A stretch of DNA of 64,000 bases from Bacillus_BD sp963765265 (GCA_963765265.1 CAVXVN010000006.1:1-64000); one strand, 5' to 3'. Positions 1 to 8,115 are shown, numbered from the stretch's first letter. Notes: generated by a model not told the origin, from the letters alone. A program made the numbers and translations.

Positions 1-35
1 CAATCAGTTGTCATTATCAAAACGACAGCTTAACT

Positions 36-64
36 ACTATAACATTTAATTTTTTGGAAGTCAA
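36..64 (-). promoter_or_regulatory. rrn-like promoter, downstream copy (P2-like)
   Basis: Read on the minus strand there is a -35 TTGACT (64-59), a 17-nt spacer and a -10 TATAGT (41-36), followed by GTCG. It is the second of two near-identical promoter units about 104 bp apart. Tandem strong SigA promoters with GTCGC-type start regions and A/T-rich upstream DNA are typical of Bacillus rRNA operons. The rRNA genes themselves would lie left of the window, so the identity is inferred. Confidence 0.6.
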
Positions 65-139
65 CTTCTTTCTTTCTTTTATTTTCAGAAAAAATCATTG
101 TTTCACTTCAAAACCTCAGTTGTCTTAGCGACATAAATT

Positions 140-168
140 AATATACTATTTAATTTCATGGAAGTCAA
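140..168 (-). promoter_or_regulatory. rrn-like promoter, upstream copy (P1-like)
   Basis: Minus strand: -35 TTGACT (168-163), exactly 17 nt, -10 TATATT (145-140), then TTTATGTCGC. The A-rich tract just upstream (about 170-215 on the plus strand) could act as an UP element. It forms a direct repeat with the promoter at 36-64, including the flanking GTCG...GACAACTGA text. Transcription would run left out of the window, most likely into a rrn operon. Confidence 0.62.
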
Positions 169-175
169 CTTCTTT

Positions 176-525
176 TTAGAACCTTTTTCTATTAAATTTC
201 TATCAATAATAAAAAATAATAGAAGTCTAAATCATATGTCCCTGTCCTCTTTGAAGAAGCAGGATGTTTATAATATCACCTAAATTCATAGAAAGCGATA
301 TATTTTTAAATCCTCTTTCATTTTGTTAGACCTCTCATATAGAAGAAAGTAAATGCCCATACGGAAAGACCTCTATCTTTTCATAATAGAAGTGAATTTG
401 TTCTTCGTTTAATTAATGTAAGCTAATTTCAATGAATCAACCTATTTTAATGAATCATTTCAAATAACGGATGAAATGCGACCGAATATCGGCGGTAACC
501 CTTATTTTTTTGATATAAAGAATTA
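176..525. other. intergenic, no gene seen
   Basis: A/T-rich DNA between the leftward rrn-like promoters and the rightward DAC-like gene. The longest minus-strand ORF is about 24 codons with no convincing ribosome-binding site. Nothing else is recognised. Confidence 0.5.
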
Positions 526-1387
526 ATGAATATTTTTTTTACAGGGATTTGTATAACTGACAAATACTTAATTAGTTTAAAAACACTTGAGCCAGAATCT
601 AAACTTTTAGATGAACTCAATCAAAAAATTATTGAAACAGAAGAAAAATTAATTTTAGCTTTAGAAGAGGAGAATAACACTCTAAGAGATTGGCTTAAGG
701 GATACTTAACAATTATTGGAGACAAAGATAAAATCAAAAAGAATTACATACAATATATTCAAGTAAATTCAGGTAAGATTGAATGGTCTATTACACCGAG
801 TCTAGTATTAATTTTATCAAATGGAAAGTGGAGCATTAGGAATTATGAATTAATAAATCACTTGATATTAGAATTTCTTCTTCGCCAATATCCTTCAAAT
901 AAAAATATTGAAAGTAATGATTATATTAAAGTTTTAGATTACCTGACACCGAGAGCTAAGATTCTTTACAACAATATAAAGCAGCTTTCCAATAAAAATA
1001 TCGGAGCACTGATGGTTATCTTAAAACAAAGTAAGAGCCGAAAAAGAACCATATATAAACAATTGCTGAGTAAACAAAGTTTAAACATTAACGAATTCAC
1101 AAAAATAATCCAGACTGATAAAAAAACAAATTAATATATATAGTTGCGATATGTATTTGTTTGAATTAATTGCATCTGTTGATGGCGCTATTTTACTAGA
1201 TAAAAACTTTAATATATTATCATTTGGAGAAATGATTAATAATTCCATACCTACACCAGAAGTAGCGGAAGCTGGTTCTCGAACATTAGCAGCAGCAAAA
1301 GCATCTGTTTTTGGATTAAGTATTAAGGTATCTGAAGATGGCGATATCAGTATATTTGAAGATGGTTCACCTATTATTAAACTTTAA
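526..1387 (+). pseudogene. degenerate DisA_N/DAC-like domain protein, frameshifted
   Basis: Two adjacent ORFs (202 codons, 526-1134; 78 codons, 1151-1387) look like one ~287-residue protein. The frame 2 reading is open from 1109 and joins if one A is removed from the A7 run at 1120-1126. The first part ends with a segment like the start of a diadenylate cyclase (DAC) domain (NIGALMVIL). The second carries VDGAILLD, then AGSRTLAAAKAS and KVSEDGDISIF, matching the DGA and (G/T)xRHR...SEExG landmarks of DisA_N in order. The catalytic RHR is replaced by SRT, so c-di-AMP synthesis is unlikely. A ligand-sensing role, as proposed for DACNV/DACNG-type domains, is possible. The ~150-residue N-terminal part is not recognised. 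The ribosome-binding site before ATG 526 is weak. The frameshift may be real, a slippage site, or a sequencing error. Confidence 0.55.
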
Positions 1388-1392
1388 TAAGC

Positions 1393-1424
1393 AAAAGGCT
1401 TGTATGGTTTCATACAAGCCTTTT
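1393..1424. terminator. intrinsic terminator, usable from both sides
   Basis: A 14-bp perfect stem AAAAGGCTTGTATG / CATACAAGCCTTTT with loop GTTT. T-runs on one side and A-runs on the other make it bidirectional. It serves the DAC-like gene and the convergent intron-interrupted gene. Confidence 0.85.
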
Positions 1425-1443
1425 ATCTTAGATAAAACCTCAC

Positions 1444-1516
1444 TTACTTATGGTATGGTTCACCGATCTTAATATTACACTTATCAATAAAAACAAAATT
1501 ACTCCGACCTTTTCTT
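1444..1516 (-). pseudogene. 3' exon: C-terminal tail of an unknown gene cut by the outer group II intron
   Basis: Immediately 3' of the outer intron end (about 1517), the minus strand has an open frame ending ...FVFIDKCNIKIGEPYHK and TAA (1446-1444). The tail GEPYHK plus stop is found again, nearly identical in DNA, at 19135-19165, so the host gene belonged to a repeated, probably mobile family. I do not recognise the protein. Its 5' part is not adjacent, because the DNA left of the intron is now an ArdC fragment. Confidence 0.4.
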
Positions 1517-1565
1517 ATAGTGATAGGTAAGCTTTTGACGTTATCGCCAGCTTTTCCCCCACTTC

Positions 1566-1601
1566 ACACCGTACGGCGAGTTTCCCAGCATACGGCGTTC
1601 C
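1566..1601 (-). ncRNA. group II intron domain V (outer intron)
   Basis: Minus strand shows GAACGCCGTATG ... GAAA ... CCGTACGGTGTG: a GAAA-capped hairpin with the two-nucleotide bulge and the ACGCCGTA/TACGGTGT pairing of domain V. It is followed by AGTGGGGGAAAAG and a domain VI-like hairpin. This is the catalytic core hairpin of the degraded outer intron. Confidence 0.75.
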
Positions 1602-1654
1602 AACTAATCCAATTCATTCAGTATTTTTATGTATATGCAAGATGAAATGTAGAA

Positions 1655-2625
1655 TCAGATAGCTTCGTTCAGACATTGCTCACGCAATTCATTGACCTTT
1701 TTAAGTTGCTTTTTATTTAACTTGAGTGCGTTTAAAAGCACTTGTATTTTCTCTTGATTTCTCATATGAATGAGACGGTGAACAGATTCATGCAATATCA
1801 TTAAATTCCCGTATGAATCATCTTTTGTAAGATGGTACGGTGTTTTATGATGACAATGCCAATCGTCCAGTCCTAATTCAATTCCTGTAACAGCACATTT
1901 CCCATATTGTGCAATAAACCGGCTAATCCGATTATCGTTGTATTCGATGGAACGGCTTGGAATAAATTGTTTCATCACATAAGCGAGTGTTTGTTTATTA
2001 ATCGCTCGCAAGTTTTGATGAATTTTATCCCTACCTACGGTAGTATAATTACAGATTGTTTGAGAGAAATTTAGATTTACCTTACAGCGTTGGGCATGGA
2101 TTGGTACAAGTACCATTTCTTTTATTTTATAGAGCTTACATTCATATCCCTTATACCGTTTCTGTAAGGATTTTGTGAAGTCCTGAAACGTTGCTTCTTT
2201 TCTCATTTCTTTTAAACGATTATATAATGCTTTATGAAGACGATTGTTCAGCTCATTTAAATCATCTGTGATGTGTGACGCTGCCGAATAATAATTTTGA
2301 ATTCCCATTATAACTGTATTAAAGCGCCAAACATTCTCGGCTGATTGGTGTTTCTGAATCGCTTTGATTGCTTGTTTTATCTTTATCTGTGCATTTTTGA
2401 GCGCTTTCTTTGTCATGTGTGAGCGAGCGACATAGAGAGTTCTTTTATTCGTCTTTTTCCGATGTGCTTTAAGACGAAAACCTAAAAACTCTGATGAGTT
2501 TTTCTTTAAGTTGACCACTTTTGATTTTTCTTCACTAATTTGAAGATGAAGCCTTGTTTGAAGAAAATCTTTTACTGCATAATACATTTTAATCGCTTGT
2601 GAACGAGTGCGACAAAGGATTTTAA
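1655..2625 (-). pseudogene. group II intron RT/maturase, C-terminal half with HNH domain
   Basis: The frame enters at 2625, directly after the inner intron, as KILCRTRSQAIKMYYAVKDF and runs to TGA at 1655. It holds the end of the RT palm (EEKSKVVNL...EFLGFRL), the maturase/X region, and a C-terminal HNH endonuclease domain (GKCAVTGIEL ... WHCHHKTPYHL ... GNLMILHESVHRLIH). The N-terminal RT half is absent: only YIVRYADD remains, on the other side of the inner intron at 4495-4533. Splicing out the inner intron would give ...YADD-F-KILC..., a standard motif order for this family, so the insertion site is in the catalytic motif itself. Without its N-terminus this RT cannot be active. Confidence 0.82.
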
Positions 2626-2665
2626 GGCAAGTAGACCACTGGAACCTCCCCAGTAGCCCCTCTCA

Positions 2666-2699
2666 GAACCGGACGTGAACCTCTCGACTCATCCGGCTC
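2666..2699 (-). ncRNA. group II intron domain V (inner intron)
   Basis: Minus strand shows GAGCCGGATGAG ... GAGA ... TTCACGTCCGGTTC, a near-consensus 34-nt domain V starting three bases after the stop of the intron-encoded protein. It is followed by the purine-rich GAGAGGGGC linker and domain VI. Confidence 0.9.
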
Positions 2700-2702
2700 C
2701 CA

Positions 2703-3947
2703 TTATTCAGCCGTAGGCTTGATACCTATCTCCCAATGTTTAAAGAGCTTGGGATTTTGTTTCGCAATTCTACCTAGAAAATGTTCTGCTCTCTTCTTAT
2801 GACGAGCGAACCTTTTATATTTCTTTCTTGCCCACATAATTAAGGCTTTGTTAATATGCCTTAGAGTTGAGTACATTTCAGATTTGTAGAACTTACCATA
2901 GTAATTAATCCAGCCTCGAATTACTGAGTTGAACATCATCGATAGGTCTATGAGTTCCTTTTCTGCTTTTAATTGCAGTTTCCAATCTCTCACTTTTTGC
3001 CGAATTGACTTCTTTGATTTATTACTGATGGCAGGAGTAAAGTTAACAAAGTGCTTTCCCCATCTGTTCTTTGATAGTCTTGGTCTGAACGTATATCCTA
3101 GAAAATCAAACGATATGTTTTCATGTTCTTCTTTTCTATCTGCATCCTTACAATATACAATTCTCGTTTTTGTTGGATGTAGTTCGAGTTTACATTCATT
3201 CATTCTCTTGTTTAAGGACTCAAGCACTTTCTTTGCTTCATCTTCTGTTTTGCAGTGGATGACTGCGTCATCTGCATATCTTGCGAATGGATTGTTTGGG
3301 TGATGGATCGACATCCATTTATCAAACGCATAGTGTAGAAATAAATTTGCCAGCACAGGACTTATGACCCCACCTTGCGGTGTGCCGGATGTGCGTTCAA
3401 TTATTCCTTCCTTTGTGTGAAAAGGTGCCTTTAACCATCTTTTGATGTATAGCTTTACCCATTCGTTTCGTGTATGCTTTTCCACTGCTCTCATTAATAA
3501 ATCGTGGTCGATGTTGTCAAATAGTCCTTTAATATCGAATTCTAGAACCCAGTTATATCTCCAGCACCTTTTACGAGTAATCTCTATTGCTTGAATTGCA
3601 CTCTTCCCTGGTCTATATCCATAGGAATCTTCGTGAAAGAACGGCTCTACCGTAGGTTCGAAATATAGTTTCGCTGTCATTTGTGCAATTCTGTCGGCAA
3701 CTGTTGGAATTCCTAGTGTTCTGGTGCCTCCAGCTTTCTTCGGTATGTCTACTGCTTTTACTGCTGGTGGAAAATAACTTCCCGATGACATTCTGTTCCA
3801 TAACTTATACAGGTTGTCTTTTAAATTCAATTCGAATTCCTCTATTGACTCATCATCAATTCCGGCTGACCCTCTGTTTGCTTTTACCCTCAAGAAGGCT
3901 TCATATACTATGTTTTTAGATATCGCATATGGCTTTGTTTTCTTCAT
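2703..3947 (-). CDS. ltrA: group II intron reverse transcriptase/maturase
   Basis: A 414-residue protein of full length for the endonuclease-less group II RT family. It binds its own intron RNA, assists splicing, and copies the intron into DNA during retrohoming. Visible landmarks are RT block 1-2 with IPKKAGGTRTLGIPTVADRI (about 68-87), the first catalytic aspartate in FDIKGLFDNIDH (about 137-148), TPQGGVISPVLANL (about 189-202), catalytic YADD at 224-227, FDFLGYTFRPR, and a basic maturase/X domain with INYYG and the C-terminal AEHFLGRIA segment. There is no HNH domain. The start at 3947 follows GGGAGGAACTT at good spacing. It lies in intron domain IV and appears intact. Confidence 0.93.
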   Translation of the reverse strand: MKKTKPYAISKNIVYEAFLRVKANRGSAGIDDESIEEFELNLKDNLYKLWNRMSSGSYFPPAVKAVDIPKKAGGTRTLGIPTVADRIAQMTAKLYFEPTVEPFFHEDSYGYRPGKSAIQAIEITRKRCWRYNWVLEFDIKGLFDNIDHDLLMRAVEKHTRNEWVKLYIKRWLKAPFHTKEGIIERTSGTPQGGVISPVLANLFLHYAFDKWMSIHHPNNPFARYADDAVIHCKTEDEAKKVLESLNKRMNECKLELHPTKTRIVYCKDADRKEEHENISFDFLGYTFRPRLSKNRWGKHFVNFTPAISNKSKKSIRQKVRDWKLQLKAEKELIDLSMMFNSVIRGWINYYGKFYKSEMYSTLRHINKALIMWARKKYKRFARHKKRAEHFLGRIAKQNPKLFKHWEIGIKPTAE

Positions 3948-4494
3948 AAGTTCCTCCCAGTTTTATGGTTGACTTATTCGTAAAACTGAATAATACAACC
4001 CCTTCGCTCTATCTCCGTTAGGAGATTTCATCGCTACTACGAGTTATTCCGCCCCTATACATGGCATTGGTACTCTGATTCTCGTGGGGCTTCCACTTGA
4101 AATCTCTCCCTTAACATCCATGTCGTAGGTTCCCACGTTCCACACAAAAGCCTGTATTAAGTTCACGCCGCCTTTATACCGGTCACCGAACGGACAGTAA
4201 ACAGGTTTCTTCCGAACTTATCCCGAGTTAACGACTCCCCCTCGGTTTTGATGACATCTATACGCTTTCGATACTTCCTCAGCGGTTCAATGGTTTTCGT
4301 CTCCTTAATACTTACCTGACAGAATCTCGTTCTGCCTTTTCCCTAACGCTCAATACCATAGCTTTTGACTACAGCACCTTAGGGTGGTTTGCAATCTCTA
4401 CCTGTATAGCGATTGCGAGAGGCCTACTCTCATCTTTTGTGCAGCATAGCTTCCTTGTGTGCTTACGCACACTTTGGTTGCTTTCGTGGCACAC

Positions 4495-4654
4495 AATCAT
4501 CTGCATATCTGACTATATAGCAATGTTTCAAATTCTTTTGTGTTTTCCAGTTCACCGCATTTGAATTTGTCCACGGTTTACGCCATGGCACAACACCATT
4601 TTCTAGTCTTTCAATGATTTTTTCTGTAATGATTTCATAAACACTTTTAGTCAT
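4495..4654 (-). pseudogene. ArdC-like anti-restriction N-terminus fused to an RT fragment
   Basis: The minus strand starts at ATG 4654 behind AAGGAGG. The first ~40 codons (SVYEIITEKIIERLENGV.PWRKPW...NWKTQK) match the N-terminal ssDNA-binding region of ArdC/DUF1738 plasmid anti-restriction proteins. Instead of the usual PYRGIN continuation the frame goes into NLKHCYIVRYADD, the RT catalytic segment of the outer group II intron, and is then cut by the inner intron at 4494. A deletion has therefore joined ArdC codon ~40 to the middle of the RT gene. The zinc-protease half of ArdC is gone, so it is non-functional. Confidence 0.75.
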
Positions 4655-5398
4655 TTTCCTTTTCCTCCTTTAAATTTTTAAGAGTTTAAGGGTTTCTGTT
4701 GTTTGGTTTTATGATTCTCTTTTCCCTTTTGACTTGCGAAGCGAATGAGTTCCCCAAAGGGGGATTATTTTTCCCCTTTTGCAAGTAGAACGAACAATGA
4801 GCATCGGCAGGCGGTCAAGGGTGCTCTTAGCGTAAAAGTTTTTATGTTGCGCAAGCGTTCTTAATAAAAAAGTTTTATGCCCCTTGAACGTCTGACGCTC
4901 TGACTTATCTTCCTGCCGGAAAGGTTCGGGTGCCCTACCGGCTGGAAGGTTAGTCGGATTGCGTGATTGTACGATTCGAAAGGCAAAAGGGAAAAATTCC
5001 AATAAAAATAGCAGCCTAAAGGCTGCTTTCCTATGATCTTAAGATTTAATCTTAAGCTTTTGACCTTCTAAAGGTTTTCAGGCTCGTTCGGTATGGCGGC
5101 TTGCCGTAAATGGAACAGGAACCTACGGAATGTAGGCGCAAGCCGTACAGACCGTGGTTATCGGACCATTTAATGCCGAAGCGACACGTACAGAATGACA
5201 GAAAGCGTCCTTTGCTTTCTGATCAGTCTGTAGTGCTGCCACCCAAATCATGTATGGGTTCTATCGTAAGGAAAGACTTTAGATCATTAGATTTCTTTAA
5301 ATTAAGCAATCGATATCCCCCAACCAAAAAATAAGGTTGGAAATAGGATTTCTTTAATAAACCGGATAAAACAAAAGTGTACCGTGCAATTTTTATGA
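4655..5398. other. plasmid-like structured non-coding stretch
   Basis: No convincing gene. GC content is higher than in the neighbours (CCTGCCGGAAAGG, GCCCTACCGGCTGG), suggesting transferred DNA. There are several inverted repeats: CGGCTTGC (about 5097) with GCAAGCCG (about 5140) enclosing CCTAC/GTAGG; GAAAGCGTCCTTTGCTTTC (about 5203-5221); and CCAACC/GGTTGG (5319-5339). The long open frames at 4709-5002 and 5110-5334 look accidental, as their composition is unlike protein. A replication-control, transfer-origin or leader RNA role is conceivable but unproven. Confidence 0.4.
5009..5030. terminator. probable intrinsic terminator
   Basis: AGCAGCC TAAA GGCTGCT, a 7-bp stem with tetraloop, has A-rich DNA on the left and TTTCC on the right. 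It could end transcription in either direction, most plausibly leftward. Confidence 0.5.
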
Positions 5399-5996
5399 AA
5401 GGGATGGTTTTATGCCTATAACGGGAACAGACGATATAAGTTAAAAAACTTGGATTCGTTTAAAAGGGGTGTAAAACTAAAGGAGATCCCTTCCATGTTT
5501 CCTATATCTGTAGATCAAGCGAAGCGATTAAGTCGCTACTACAAGATATTGGAAAGATCAAAAGAACACTTAAATCCCCAAGCTTTTAAAAAGGTCCAAA
5601 TGATTGGCCTAAAGGTTCTTTATCTTGCTTCCTTATTTAAGGAAGAGGATTGGGAAGGGTTAACAGATATTTTATCCTCCATCAGTGAAAACACGAAAAG
5701 AGATGATCTCCCTTTACTTATAAAAGCTTTGCAGGAAAAAAGAGAACGGGTTGCTGCCTTTAAACAAGAGGTAGAAATGAAACTTGAATTTTTACAGCAC
5801 AGAGAACAAGAGCTTCTACTATTAGAAGAAACTCGATATACTAGCTTAGAAAAGTTAAAAAACGCAACTGAGGTATCTTTATCGTTTTGGAGTCGATCTG
5901 TTTTCTTGTCTTGATGGGCATATGGGGCTACCCGTATAAGGCGTTTTATATGTTCATGGATATCATGTCCCACGTAAAAAGTACGAATTAATTTAA
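5399..5996 (+). pseudogene. plasmid/accessory HTH-type protein, multiply frameshifted
   Basis: The best open piece is 5450-5914 (154 codons from TTG 5450). The same frame is open back to 5399 (KGWFYAYNGNRRYKLKN) with no start codon. The N-terminus (SFKRGVKLKEIPSMFPIS.DQAKRLSRYYKIL) looks like a helix-turn-helix. The middle is helical and charged (QEKRERVAAFKQEVEMKLEFL), probably coiled coil. At about 5890 the likely reading shifts by one base (GVDLFSCLDGHMGLPV) and shifts again at about 5935 to end HGYHVPRKKYELI at 5996. So start and end are both disrupted. The family is not recognised. It lies in the plasmid-like zone next to the ArdC relic. Confidence 0.45.
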
Positions 5997-6099
5997 AAAT
6001 CTGATTCTTTTAACTTTTTGTGACAAATGTCACAGACCTAAAGCTAAAGTTGTTTTAACATATGTGTAACTAAAAGATGTACATGAAGAGGTGAAATTG

Positions 6100-6265
6100 A
6101 TGAAGATTGGTACAAACGTGATATTCAATGAAGAAAATTATACGGTTAGATGGCTATATGAACAATGGAAATTGTGAAATTAAGAAGCAGGATAGATTAG
6201 GACAAGTTGAATTAGTGTCACTTTCTGAGCTTGAAATCTTTGAAGAAACCATCGAATTCTGCTAA
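6100..6265 (+). pseudogene. small hypothetical protein (~54 aa) with one frameshift
   Basis: ATG 6100 follows GAAGAGGTGAAATTG, a good ribosome-binding site, and reads MKIGTNVIFNEENYTVRWLYE before a stop at 6177. An overlapping frame (ATG 6158 to TAA 6265) reads NGNCEIKKQDRLGQVELVSL and on. Removing one base (the C at about 6162) joins them into a single ~54-residue acidic protein, ...WLYE-NGNCEIKK..., which is the more natural reading. Function unknown. Confidence 0.5.
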
Positions 6266-6660
6266 TCTGATGTTTTTTTGTTTGCTGGTAAATATTAATG
6301 GGATTAAATCCTATAAAATAATTAAAAGTAAAGACGAGCTTAATGGGGTAGCGTCACATGCCCATCAAGCGAACCAAACGAACCGCTTAAATCAGACGGT
6401 CTAAATTATTATTAACTTAACTTTTCTAAATCGGCTCATTTACTTATCTCTTGTCTGAATTTACTAAATCAAATAATTCTAAATACTATAAATATTCAAT
6501 AAATGTTCAATTTTTATACGTTCGGACAACAATAAAGTCTTTTATAATAAAAAGGTCAGGTGTTTCCTGTCTAAATTCCATAAACTGAAAATTATTACTA
6601 TATTTATGCAATGATAATGATTAATTATTTACAAATTTATTAAGAGGAGTTGTTGGGTTT
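6266..6660. other. intergenic, nothing recognised
   Basis: A/T-rich DNA. There is an AGGAG at 6643-6647 near the end that serves the next small gene. No ORF, terminator-grade hairpin or repeat was found. Confidence 0.5.
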
Positions 6661-6828
6661 ATGAAGAATACCGTTAACCTTACTTTAGAGGAGCTGGATA
6701 GTCGTATTACTCATTTTGAGGATCGTCTTAAGGATTTTATTATTACCGAGGAACAAGTAGGGTTTATCAAAGAAATGCTAAGGGAACTAAAGAACGCTAA
6801 AGAAATCAAGGACTCCTATACTTTTTAA
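6661..6828 (+). CDS. small hypothetical protein, 55 aa
   Basis: ATG 6661 to TAA 6828, preceded by AAGAGGAG about 12 nt upstream. The product is charged and predicted helical (LTLEELDSRITHFEDRL..., EEQVGFIKEMLRELKNAKEI), consistent with a short coiled coil. There is no signal peptide, membrane segment or cysteine. It has codon use like its neighbours and stands alone between the decaying left zone and the SDR gene. I do not recognise a family. Confidence 0.5.
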   Translation: MKNTVNLTLEELDSRITHFEDRLKDFIITEEQVGFIKEMLRELKNAKEIKDSYTF

Positions 6829-6988
6829 ATAAAATAATACATAAACGATCAGACTGGATTGTGAAGTTTTCTAATAAACTATCTAGCAGTTTAAGTAAAA
6901 TTCATAATAAAATTTGAATTTATTAGGTGTGGTGAAAAAGGAATAATAGTTTATTATTATAAGCGTTTACTAATTTGGAGGGATTATA

Positions 6989-7732
6989 ATGGGAAAATTA
7001 GACAGTAAAGTAGCAATCATTACAGGGGCAGCACAAGGTATGGGTGCTATGCATGCTCGTAAATTCGTGGAAGAAGGCGCGAAAGTAGCGATTACTGACC
7101 TTAAGTTTGAAGATGCACAAAAACTAGCCGATGAATTAGGAGAAAACGCAATCGCTCTTAAATTAGATGTTTCTAGTGAAGAGAACTGGGTAGAAGTTGT
7201 AGCAAAAACAGAAGAAACATTTGGTCCTATCAACGTGTTAGTAAACAACGCAGGAATTGGTATCTTCAAAACATTAGAAGAACTAACTGTAAAAGACTTC
7301 GAATTAACATTTAAAGTAGACGAGCTTGGCGTATTCTTAGGGATGCAAAAAGTACTTCCTTCTATGAAAAAAGCTGGCGTAGGTTCTATTGTTAACATTT
7401 CATCTGTAGATGGTTTGGTAAGTGCGCCAACGGCTATTGCATATAGTGCTTCTAAACATGCTGTAACTGGTATGACTAAAGGTGCGGCTACTGAGCTTGG
7501 ACAATATAACATCCGTGTAAATTCTGTACATCCAGGAATTATCAAAACACCTATGGCTGACCAACCAGATGTTGAAGAATATCTTAAGCAACTTGAACAA
7601 GATATTCCACTAAGAAGAAGAGCAGAAGTAGAAGAAGTATCTAATTTAGTTGTATACCTTGCTTCTGATGATTCTAGCTATTCAACTGGATCCCAATTTG
7701 TAGTAGATGGCGGAATGATTTCTGACCTATAA
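6989..7732 (+). CDS. SDR-family NAD(P)-dependent oxidoreductase
   Basis: A 247-residue classical short-chain dehydrogenase of full length. It has the cofactor motif TGAAQGMG (12-19), NNAG (86-89), the catalytic set Ser138/139, Tyr152 and Lys156 (YSASK), and PGIIKTP near 180. An Asp after strand 2 (ITDL) favours NAD(H). These enzymes oxidise or reduce secondary alcohols, ketones or steroids in the cytoplasm. Closest in character are cyclopentanol / 3-alpha(20-beta)-hydroxysteroid dehydrogenase-like SDRs, but the substrate cannot be told from sequence. The start has a strong ribosome-binding site (TTTGGAGGGATTATA). It is monocistronic. Confidence 0.9.
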   Translation: MGKLDSKVAIITGAAQGMGAMHARKFVEEGAKVAITDLKFEDAQKLADELGENAIALKLDVSSEENWVEVVAKTEETFGPINVLVNNAGIGIFKTLEELTVKDFELTFKVDELGVFLGMQKVLPSMKKAGVGSIVNISSVDGLVSAPTAIAYSASKHAVTGMTKGAATELGQYNIRVNSVHPGIIKTPMADQPDVEEYLKQLEQDIPLRRRAEVEEVSNLVVYLASDDSSYSTGSQFVVDGGMISDL

Positions 7733-7863
7733 TAGATATAAAAAGACTCATGGTTATGATAGAAATTATTGAATTATTAAGACAGGGAAAAGAAAAATAA
7801 GTATTGTTACTTATTCTGTTAACGGGTGCTTTAGCTTAATAACAGTCATTTATGCATTTACCA

Positions 7864-7880
7864 CTATTCAGCAATCGGGC
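7864..7880 (+). repeat. dispersed AATCGGGC-core repeat
   Basis: CTATTCAGCAATCGGGC. The identical 17 bases occur inverted at 13342-13358, and 16 of them directly at 9042-9057. The core AATCGGGC also forms the ends of the MITE-like element at 17970-18394 and recurs at 19022-19029. Confidence 0.7.
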
Positions 7881-8115
7881 GCTTAAATAAAAAAATAAAT
7901 CTCGACTTACCTATGAAATAAAGAGATAAGTTGAGGATATATAAAAATTCCAAATATACACATGTAAATAATAACTCGTAAATATTTCATCTTATCACTC
8001 CTTATATAGTTATCATTTATAAGGCATCTATATATTATTTATCTCTTTTTATAAATGCATATCGTATTCATGTGAGGTTTACATAATGAAGTATTTTCGT
8101 AATTTCTGAAAAAAC

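Larger units (their letters stand above)
1517..2625 (-). mobile_element. outer group II intron remnant, 3' portion
   Basis: The 3' part of a group II intron whose RT gene is interrupted by a second intron at 2626-4494. It contains the C-terminal RT/maturase/HNH coding region (1655-2625), domain V (1566-1601), and a 3' end reading CTTACCTATCACTAT on the minus strand, like class B-type introns. The 5' half (domains I-III and the RT N-terminus) is missing; only a short RT fragment survives beyond the inner intron. It is not mobile on its own. Confidence 0.75.
2626..4494 (-). mobile_element. intact-looking group II intron inserted in another intron's RT gene
   Basis: About 1.87 kb. The 5' end on the minus strand reads GTGTGCC (4494 downward), fitting the GUGYG rule; the 3' end is placed after ...CTACTTGCC (2626). 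That placement restores the RT frame of the host ORF (GAT GAT T | TT AAA ATC). The intron order is complete: 5' RNA domains (4494-3948), encoded protein in domain IV (3947-2703), domain V (2666-2699) and a domain VI-like hairpin. A candidate EBS1, GTCATC on the minus strand (4255-4250), can pair with exon GATGAT next to the 5' splice site. The class is probably the common one whose protein lacks an endonuclease domain. Splicing activity is inferred, not shown. Confidence 0.8.

Noticed and set aside
1117..1128. Canonical -1 slippery heptamer A AAA AAC in the DAC-like gene
   Set aside because: The required shift is +1 (or one A fewer), and the codon phase does not fit the X XXY YYZ rule; slippage on A7 or error is more likely.
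4709..5002. 97-codon minus-strand open frame
   Set aside because: Odd composition, no ribosome-binding site, lies across hairpins and a terminator; judged non-coding.
5110..5334. 74-codon plus-strand open frame
   Set aside because: Arg/Pro-rich accidental frame through inverted repeats, with no start signal.
6970..7545. 191-codon frame opposite the SDR gene
   Set aside because: Shadow of a well-conserved SDR gene; no independent support.
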